Position numbers and translations under genes: made by a program. A stretch of 32,500 nucleotides of DNA from positions 490,958 through 523,457 of the forward strand of contig RPFO01000089.1 in assembly GCA_009746045.1 (NCBI GenBank), in the 5' to 3' direction. Source of the DNA: Mesostigma viride. Its lineage: Eukaryota > Streptophyta > Mesostigmatophyceae > Mesostigmatales > Mesostigmataceae. The notes below the pieces were generated by a model. It was not told the origin of the DNA. It did not search any database and was given only the letters and a program-made list of their open reading frames with translations. Shown here in pieces: positions 26,403 to 32,500 of this stretch (the stretch's first letter is position 1; each line of letters starts with the position of its first letter).

Positions 26403-27923
26403 TCCATAAGGTGCCTGAGGTGCTTCCAACGAGGGCACGCACGGCACAACTGCCCCAACAACGACTCCCTGGCCAACGGGGTGGATCTCTGCCCGGGCTG
26501 CTGGCACGCACGTCATCCCCTGGGGCCTCCAGGCAGCCGTTGCAACAGGCCTCGCTACCCAAATCAATGTGAGTTCACTCACCTTATGTACTCTGAGGAT
26601 GATGATCTCATTACCATTGGGGATGGCAACCAGGGCATAATTGATTTTGAGGCAGCAACCTTACTGTCCTCCCAACACCCTGTTCTGGAACCTTACATAA
26701 AAGCACTAACCCCTACTGTTGACAACTCCATAGATATCAAGGAGCTTGCTCATCAGCTGCACCTAGCCATGGGTCATGAAACAGTGGCTGAGGAACTGGC
26801 CAGACGGCTGGGGGGTAGTAGCATGGGAAAACAACTCAGGAATGCAGTAAAACTGGCTAGACAACACTGTCAAGAATGTCAGTTCAATAGCCCCAAACCT
26901 CAAAAATGGCATACTGCAACTCCTTCCACCAATAGGGGCATGATAGTGGGGGATGTGATGCACATCAACAAAGATGTCCAACCCTACCTGATCCTAAAAG
27001 ACTCATGGTCCAGGTTCACAGTAATGGAACCCCTACCTGGCATGTCTGCAGGGCAGCTACGTGTTGCACTCATGATTGCTTTACCCAGATTCTACCCAGT
27101 TGACAGAATTTTGCTTGATCAACAATTTTCTTGTCTGACTGACCTGGAAGGGTGTGAAGCAATAGAGATTGCTGGGCTGGAAGATCATGAGGGTCAGGGG
27201 GTCATTGAAAGAACCATCAGATCTGTCAAAACCCTACTAGCCAAAAATCCTTCCAAGGATGCTACTTCAGGGGTCTATTGTGACAGGGCACTCTGGTGTC
27301 ATGAAATGTGCACAACCCTAAACATGAGACCTGTCTTGCATGCCACGTGGGGTGAAGTAATCCCAGCAGGCCTGCAGGCAGGTGTATATCCCCCAGAGGT
27401 GATAGCACTGTACAACACTGCACGTGCACAAACCTCAGCAAAACTGGCAGAAAAAGATAAAACCCATTCCAGGCCAGTATTCCAAAAAGGTGATCAAGTT
27501 CTCTATTACAAGGAAAACAGCTTTGGTAAGGTTGGAACTTGGCTAGGTCCAGTTACCATCCGTGGATTTACCAAAAACAGCAAGACCGTGGAGGTCAAGC
27601 ACAATATCAATGGGAAGCGTCACAGGGTGAGCTGTCATAGAATTAAGAAGTATTATTCTCCCATGGCAGACGTGCCTGGGGAAGAGTCTTTAAGCATGGA
27701 CTCACTACTTCTATCTGGCAACTCCAGCATGCCCAGCAGTAGCTCTGAGCCACCAATTACTGCTGTTGACAGCACCACAGCACCCTCTGTGAACCCTTCC
27801 ACCCTCAGTGAAGCCAGGCCCACTTCACAACCTGGGGATTGCTTAACCAGGCACGAGGTAGCTGGGTTGGAAGCATTAGCTCAGCCCCAAGGCACCAAAT
27901 TGTCTGCCAACCTCCCGCTCTGA
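26403..27923 (+). CDS. Zinc knuckle and integrase, element 2
   Basis: A zinc knuckle CLRCFQRGHARHNC (C-x2-C-x4-H-x4-C, codons at 26412-26453) is followed by a second Cys pair (CPGCWHARH). The integrase has HHCC residues in HLAMGH (26760) and CQEC, then catalytic Asp in GDVMHI (26952), Asp in LDQQF (27117) and Glu in GVIERT (27207). Only 29 residues separate the second Asp and the Glu, fewer than the 35 usual for retroviral and Copia integrases; element 1 has the same spacing. The C-terminal SH3-like part reads FQKGDQVLYYKEN ... GTWLGPVTIRG. The stop is TGA at 27921-27923. No retropepsin lies between zinc knuckle and integrase. Confidence 0.8.
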   Translation, partial: SIRCLRCFQRGHARHNCPNNDSLANGVDLCPGCWHARHPLGPPGSRCNRPRYPNQCEFTHLMYSEDDDLITIGDGNQGIIDFEAATLLSSQHPVLEPYIKALTPTVDNSIDIKELAHQLHLAMGHETVAEELARRLGGSSMGKQLRNAVKLARQHCQECQFNSPKPQKWHTATPSTNRGMIVGDVMHINKDVQPYLILKDSWSRFTVMEPLPGMSAGQLRVALMIALPRFYPVDRILLDQQFSCLTDLEGCEAIEIAGLEDHEGQGVIERTIRSVKTLLAKNPSKDATSGVYCDRALWCHEMCTTLNMRPVLHATWGEVIPAGLQAGVYPPEVIALYNTARAQTSAKLAEKDKTHSRPVFQKGDQVLYYKENSFGKVGTWLGPVTIRGFTKNSKTVEVKHNINGKRHRVSCHRIKKYYSPMADVPGEESLSMDSLLLSGNSSMPSSSSEPPITAVDSTTAPSVNPSTLSEARPTSQPGDCLTRHEVAGLEALAQPQGTKLSANLPL

Positions 27924-28762
27924 GGTCAAGATTGGCAGTCGCCTTGCAAGCATTACACAGGTCACATAAGCAACAAGCTGCTGTGGCCGCAGGGTTGGCA
28001 AAAGTCTCAGCTGTGTGCACTAGTCAGGACCCCTGGACCCTGGCAATAGACACTCAGGCACAGGTCAGTGTGATCAGTGCACAAGCCATCCCTGGTCTTG
28101 AGATTGCACCTTCATTTTGGGCACGGGTGCAGGATTTCTCAGGCCAAAGCTCACTGGATGTAGTGGGACAAGTGATGCTCCCTATACTTGGTATTCAGAC
28201 ACCCTTCCAGGTGGTGGAGGGGTACTCTGGTAACACCTTGTTGGGGGAACCTTTTGTATCCTATCCTGGGGTGCTTATCTCAGCTAATGAGCTCAGTGTC
28301 ACAGGGGTGGGTGCAGTTCCTCTGGACCACTTTAAAATCCCTCTCTCCAGTATTGTCCCTGGTATGGATGCTGTCATCAAGGCAGTCAACACTCAGTATG
28401 CACCAGGGGAGATCCCTGATCTGGACAAGTTAGTGCACAGCCAGTTCCTCCATCCCTCAGCCTTTGGGCTGGGTAAGTGGGACATAGCCATGCACTCACC
28501 CCACCAAATCTCCCACGTCATACAAGAATGCAAAACACAAAAAGGGTTTACCAAGTGGCTGATGGCCATTGTCCACCAAGCCAGGCAGGAATGGGTCCTG
28601 CCCAACCCCAAAAACCCTCAATACAAACCGCCTGTCACCCCTTCATGGGACGTGCCAGAGGGAGCCAAAAAGCTCAGATTAAAATTTGTTCTCAAACAAA
28701 AACCACAAAAAGTGGGCTCCCCAATCTTCCATGCCAGACCATGTGTCACAGAATTAAAGGGG
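27812..28762 (+). CDS. Retropepsin-like protease and start of RT, element 2
   Basis: This frame is -1 to the integrase and open from 27812, overlapping it by about 112 nt. The protease box is LAIDTQAQVSVISAQ (Asp codon at 28049), followed by VVGQVMLPILGIQTPFQVVE and NTLLGEPFVSYPG, closely matching element 1. DTQA replaces DTG/DSG. The RT begins with KKLRLKFVLKQKP and FHARPCVTELKG. The reading then changes frame at AAAGGGG (28756-28762). No canonical slippery heptamer is found in the overlap, unlike element 1. Confidence 0.7.
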
Positions 28763-29330
28763 ACTCCACACTGCCAAAAGGGGAAACATACACACCTGGG
28801 CTGCAACAAACCTCACTCAGGATCATGCTCTCCCTATTCCTCCACAACCTCAATGCAGGCCAAGACTATGTCTGCAAAGCCACTGATATTAAAAGGGCCT
28901 TCCTCAGGGGGGACCCAGAAAAGGCTGAATCTGTGTGGAAAGGGAAGGTGTACGTGGTAGACACCCCAGCTGTGTGGAAACCTTATATTGATGAGCCCCA
29001 CCTTATCATCAACATTGGGGTGGAAGGGCTTGTCAGTGCCCCAAAAATTTTCAGAGACTCAGCAGAGGAAGTATTCAAAAAGCTCAAGGCCACGTATGAT
29101 GACCTGGACCCATGCTTTTTTGTTGTACCCACCCCCTCTGGACTGCTGTTCTTTGTGTGGCATGGAGATGACCAACTCATTTGTGGGCCTAGAGCTGAGG
29201 TGGAAACCTTTATTCAGCAGGTCCAGGAATCATATGAGATTGGCAAACAGGTGGAATTGAGCACAACCCCCATCCAGTTCTGTGGCATCATGTTGCAGCT
29301 GCACAGGCAGCCAGATCATGGGTCTGCTCT
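28763..29330 (+). pseudogene. Reverse transcriptase core, element 2
   Basis: Includes TYTPGLQQTSLRIMLSLFLH, DIKRAFLRGD (DVKTAFL equivalent), GVEGLVSAPKIFRDSAEEVF and the catalytic box FFVWHGDDQLICG (HGDD at 29161-29172), matching element 1 with HGDD in place of YVDD. The frame breaks near 29330, after FCGIMLQLHRQ. Confidence 0.7.
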
Positions 29331-30086
29331 CTCTCCCTCCTGCAGAATATATCCAAGATTGTCTAGATCTGCTGCACACACTACCTCCCCTTACACATGT
29401 GTGCCACTGTTCAGGGCAAACTGGGGTGGTGGTCAGCCATCTGTGGGGCTCCCTTAGCTGTCATCAGCAGGGTCACCCATGATGTTCTAGTCAAATCAAA
29501 TGCAGTCACATCAGGAAGTTGGTCAATGACTGCCCCCCCTCATCCTCCATGGCCTGAATCTGATGGAAGACATCCACATCCAATGTGTCATGGACAGCTC
29601 CATGGAGAGCAGAACAATCAATCAGATGGGGGCACGGGAATCAGGGCTGTTTTTTCTCACCAACAGGTCAGATTACATGTCCCTCACTTCCTGGTACAGC
29701 AGGCTACACCGCAGAAAACCTGGCAGCAGCAACTCAGCTGAATGTCGTGCTGTGGTGTCTGCTGCATTGCATGCTCGTTCCCTGCAGCACATGCTCACCT
29801 GGCTACAAACCCAGGCAGGCAGCACATGCAATGTCATCTCACATCTCTATACTGACAGCCAATCTGTGATCAGTTTTCTAACCAAGAAATCTGTCTCTGC
29901 TGCTGTCCACACTGACTGGATTGGGTGATCCTCAAACAGGAGGCCACCTATTTTTCCAGCTGGACTCATGTGGATGATGAGGACAACCCAGCAGACGCTC
30001 TCACGAAGCTGCGGGATGCTGCTGGCCAACAGTACCAGCTCCTCTTTCAGAACATGAACCCCTATGATATCAGAGTCAGTGTTTGA
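29331..30086 (+). pseudogene. RT connection and RNase H, element 2 (several frame breaks)
   Basis: Successive short frames carry PAEYIQDCLDLLHTLPPLTH, then VQGKLGWWSAICGAPLAVIS, then RNase H: MDSSMESRTINQMGARESG (first Asp), SAECRAVVSAALHA (Glu), LYTDSQSVISFL (Asp) and finally DNPADALTKLRDAAG (last Asp) with a TGA at 30084-30086. All four catalytic acids are present. Breaks lie near 29330, 29400, 29560 and 29925. Confidence 0.65.
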
Positions 30087-30120
30087 ATAAATGACTGGCC
30101 ATAGCACAGTACACAACCAC

Positions 30121-30187
30121 CACACCCCCTTACCACAGCGATAGCTGCTGGGCGCCATAAAATTCAACACATTCGTTGTGGGGTGTG
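30121..30187 (+). other. 3' hairpin presenting the priming-site complement (element 2)
   Basis: Outer stem CACACC (30121-30126) pairs with GGTGTG (30182-30187). Inner stem CCACAGCG plus A (30133-30141) pairs with TCGTTGTGG (30173-30181) with one G-U. The loop holds GGGCGC (30150-30155) followed by ATAAAATTCAA (30157-30167), the complement of the post-LTR site. It lies 34 nt after the pol stop, the same arrangement as element 1. Confidence 0.7.
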
Positions 30188-30460
30188 AGTGCTGGCTAGG
30201 TCAGATTTGTATCCATTTGCAGCTTGAGGACACAAGCTTTGTATCCATTTACTTAATGTGTGCTTCAGTAACTGGCCAAACCAGCCAGCTGTGTACACCT
30301 TATTTAATGTGCAATATAACACCTGGCCAGAACAGCCAGCTGTAACCAACCTGGCTCAACCAGCCATGTCTCTTTTGTACCCCTAATCAACTTAAAAACA
30401 ATAACAATAATGTTGGGGGTGCAGACCTGCATTAAGAAATAAATAATAAAACAATACTGG
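30188..30460 (+). other. 3' noncoding region of element 2
   Basis: Imperfect repeats CTGGCCA(A/G)A(A/C)CAGCCAGCTGT (two clear copies) and TTTGTATCCATTT (two copies). An A-rich stretch precedes the 3' LTR (AATAATAAAACAATACTGG) but no clean polypurine tract touches it. Confidence 0.6.
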
Positions 30461-30933
30461 AGTTAGTCTCCATGCTTTGCTGTAGACTAAGTCTCAAAGG
30501 CATTGTGAATACAACGTATGAATAAGCCTTGTAAACCTACGTTGGTATGTGAATATAAATACCACGTGGGCTATGCAGATAGGAATGCTAGTCGAGTCGC
30601 ATACGTTTCCCTAGATAGGTACTTTGGGTACTGAGGTACGTGACAGATGTCAGTACCCAGTATACGTAGTGTCCTGTCATTGGACGGTACTAGAGTATCC
30701 TAGATAGGGACCGTACTGCAGCGTGCATTGATTTGTGATCGCACGATGCAGTGACTAGACTGCTACCTGTCATCGTGTGGCCTCGGGCCAACGGTCTGCA
30801 CCCAACGGTCACTGGCGGCGCAGCCGGTGAGAGGAACGTTGATAAAGGGTAAACCTATTTTCTAATGAACCAAGCAATTCATTGCTCCAAGCCTTCAGTG
30901 TTCTCAAGCAATATATCCCACCGCATTCTAACT
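30461..30933 (+). repeat. 3' LTR of element 2 (473 bp)
   Basis: One visible difference from 23287-23759. Followed directly by ATGAT. Confidence 0.95.
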
Positions 30934-30957
30934 ATGATTACATATAATTACACGTAC

Positions 30958-31013
30958 ATGATTACCAAAAAAGGACAAATGATTACCGATTTTTACCGAT
31001 GATTACACATGAT
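30958..31013 (+). repeat. 56-bp direct repeat flanking element 2 (right copy)
   Basis: Identical to 23231-23286. With the 19 bp that precede it (30939-30957) it defines a 75-bp host repeat unit interrupted by the element. Confidence 0.85.
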
Positions 31014-31047
31014 TACATATAATTACACCCCCGTATTACATAGGAAC

Positions 31048-31845
31048 TATGTACTCCACCCACTATGTACTCCACCCTATGTACTCCAAGAGTACATAGG
31101 GTGGCACACTATGTACTCCAAGAGTACATAGTGTGGAGTACATATGATCCGGGATTTCCGAATAGGGGACTGCCGACGCGGTGAGACACGCCCGTATTAC
31201 ATAGGAAGGAGTGACTATGTACTCCACACTAATAATGTACTCCAAGAGTACATAGGGTGGCACACTATGTACTCCAAGAGTACATAGTGTGGAGTACATA
31301 TGATCCGGGATTTCCGAATAGGGGACTGCCGACGCGGTGAGACACGCCCGTATTACATAGGAAGGAGTGACTATGTACTCCACACTATGTACTCCAAGAG
31401 TACATAGGGTGGCACACTATGTACTCCAAGAGTACATAGTGTGGAGTACATATGATCCGGGATTTCCGAATAGGGGACTGCCGACGCGGTGAGACACGCC
31501 CGTATTACATAGGAAGGAGTGACTATGTACTCCACACTATGTACTCCAAGAGTACATAGGGTGGCACACTATGTACTCCAAGAGTACATAGTGTGGAGTA
31601 CATATGATCCGGGATTTCCGAATAGGGGACTGCCGACGCGGTGAGACACGCCCGTATTACATAGGAAGGAGTGACTATGTACTCCACACTATGTACTCCA
31701 AGAGTACATAGTGTGGAGTACATATGATCCGGGATTTCCGAATAGGGGACTGCCGACGCGGTGAGACACGCCCGTATTACATAGGAAGGAGTGACTATGT
31801 ACTCCACACTATGTACTCCAAGAGTACATAGTGTGGAGTACATAG
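31048..31845. repeat. Tandem satellite built on a TATGTACTC palindrome
   Basis: A marker (GATCCGGGATTTCCGAATAG) recurs at 31146, 31302, 31454, 31606 and 31726, giving spacings of 156, 152, 152 and 120 bp. Each unit has one or two copies of the perfect hairpin TATGTACTC CAA GAGTACATA, first at 31078-31098. The 120-bp unit lacks one 32-bp subunit. Units are almost identical, suggesting recent expansion. Minus-strand ORFs across it are artefacts. Confidence 0.9.
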
Positions 31846-32010
31846 TGCCTCCAATGCAAGCAGGTATTCTCTGTTGGTTTTTAATATAGTTGGATAAATC
31901 TTTATAGGGAGGGGGGGAAGCTGCCGGCGCAGCTTAACGTTGATCACCGGCTGAGCGGCTGTGTTATTTCGCAGGACACACGGGTGTTTTCAACAGGAAA
32001 GACGCGAGGT
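31846..32010 (+). promoter_or_regulatory. Upstream region of the last gene
   Basis: AT-rich sequence (TTTTTAATATAG, then TCTTTATAGGGA at about 31900) that could carry a core promoter. An acceptor-like TTATTTCGCAG ends at about 31975, so an upstream noncoding exon is also possible. Confidence 0.3.
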
Positions 32011-32336
32011 ATGGCTCGAAAGCCCAAGCATAATGGAGCCGCTTCGGCTGGCGGCAGCAAGGGAAAGGGTCCTATGAAGAAAACGCGCCCCAGTGGTCCT
32101 CCTGGCAGTAAGGGAAGTGCGTCGTGTGATCCCAATGACTCATCGATCCCAATGACGCCAGGCGCCAACGTTATTGTGATGCCAGAGACAACGAGTGGTA
32201 ACAGCCGGGACGTTCAGACTTCCGATCCTAACAAAACTATACTTTTAGACGAAGCTTGTCCCAAAAATAATTGCTGCTGCGCTACTTGCAACGCTGACGT
32301 ACATGTGAAGATCTGTTTGCACGGAATGACAAAAAG
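32011..32336 (+). CDS. First coding exon of an unknown gene
   Basis: The ATG at 32011 (GAGGTATGGC) is preferred over an upstream non-ATG start at 31984. The product is disordered and basic: MARKPKHNGAASAGGSKGKG at the start, a Pro/Gly/Ser-rich middle, then a Cys cluster (CPKNNCCCATCNADVHVKIC) that might bind metal. A GTAAAC donor at 32337 ends the exon. The next exon is outside the window or in the remaining 160 bp. Family not recognised. Confidence 0.5.
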
Positions 32337-32456
32337 GTAAACACTTAATCCCTGCCTCCACCCTCCCTCGGCAGCAGGCTTCTTCCTTACTCCCCTCCCT
32401 TCTTCCCTACATTGAATTCTTCCTTGCATAAACGTTGGCATGCTTGTGTGTTTAGG

Positions 32457-32458
32457 TG

Positions 32459-32498
<40 letters not shown>

Positions 32499-32500
32499 CC
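32457..32500. repeat. (TGCC)n microsatellite at the window edge
   Basis: About 11 TGCC units running to the end of the window, probably in the first intron of the preceding gene. Confidence 0.95.

Larger units (their letters stand above)
23282..30938 (+). mobile_element. LTR retrotransposon 2, recent insertion with broken ORFs
   Basis: LTRs of 473 bp at 23287-23759 and 30461-30933 differ at one visible base (A in CTATACAG versus G in CTATGCAG). The target duplication ATGAT is at 23282-23286 and 30934-30938. Ends are AGTTAG...CTAACT. Coding order is as in element 1: an N-terminal extension, Gag, zinc knuckle, INT, then PR, RT and RNase H in the -1 frame. About eight further frame changes break the coding region, so this copy looks defective as given despite its young LTRs. 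It was mobilised in trans, decayed fast, or contains sequence errors. Confidence 0.9.

Noticed and set aside
31063-31843. Repetitive minus-strand ORFs of about 106 residues
   Set aside because: They are translations of the satellite units; length differences between units would break the frame.
31048-31845. CRISPR-like array
   Set aside because: Units are tandem without unique spacers and the setting is eukaryotic.

Overview
The window is eukaryotic and looks like accessory, repeat-rich nuclear DNA of a unicellular alga or similar protist. The reasons are GT-AG spliceosomal introns in several short genes, a Kozak-type start on a kinase gene, tetranucleotide microsatellites, and two complete LTR retrotransposons. 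The species cannot be named from the sequence. No rRNA, tRNA or CRISPR was found.

Layout. 1-900: microsatellites and a TIR (MITE-like) element. 1437-1727: a weak coding remnant. 1948-3480 (-): a four-exon unknown gene, all introns phase 0. 3565-4204: microsatellites plus an inverted copy of the core of the first repeat. 5356-5628 (-): the first two exons of an unknown gene. 5640-9790: mostly noncoding, with a GC-rich minisatellite. 9794-14201: a decayed CACTA/Tnp2-type DDE transposase gene with BAH-like segments on both sides. 14749-20922: LTR element 1 (intact ORFs, 5-bp TSD). 20923-21625: coding remnants and a partial kinase duplication. 21626-23068 (-): a Ser/Thr-type kinase. 23231-31013: LTR element 2, inserted into a 75-bp direct repeat. 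31048-31845: a satellite of palindromes. 32011-32336: the first exon of an unknown gene. The window ends in a (TGCC)n tract.

Main discovery. The two LTR elements are diverged relatives (Copia-like RT and RNase H) with an unusual shared design. (1) The LTRs begin AGTT and end AACT instead of TG..CA, with target duplications ATGAC and ATGAT. (2) Domain order is Gag-INT in ORF1, then PR-RT-RH in ORF2 in the -1 frame, so the retropepsin-like domain lies after the integrase. (3) The protease triad reads DTQA and the RT box reads HGDD in both. (4) The sequence directly after the 5' LTR is not a tRNA-type TGG site. In each element it is perfectly complementary (12 nt in element 1, 11 nt in element 2) to the loop of a hairpin just after the pol stop, next to a shared GGGCGC. 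The paired sequences differ between elements but complementarity is kept, which suggests self-priming or RNA cyclization.

Element 1 has older LTRs but open ORFs. Element 2 has LTRs with one mismatch in 473 bp but many frame breaks.
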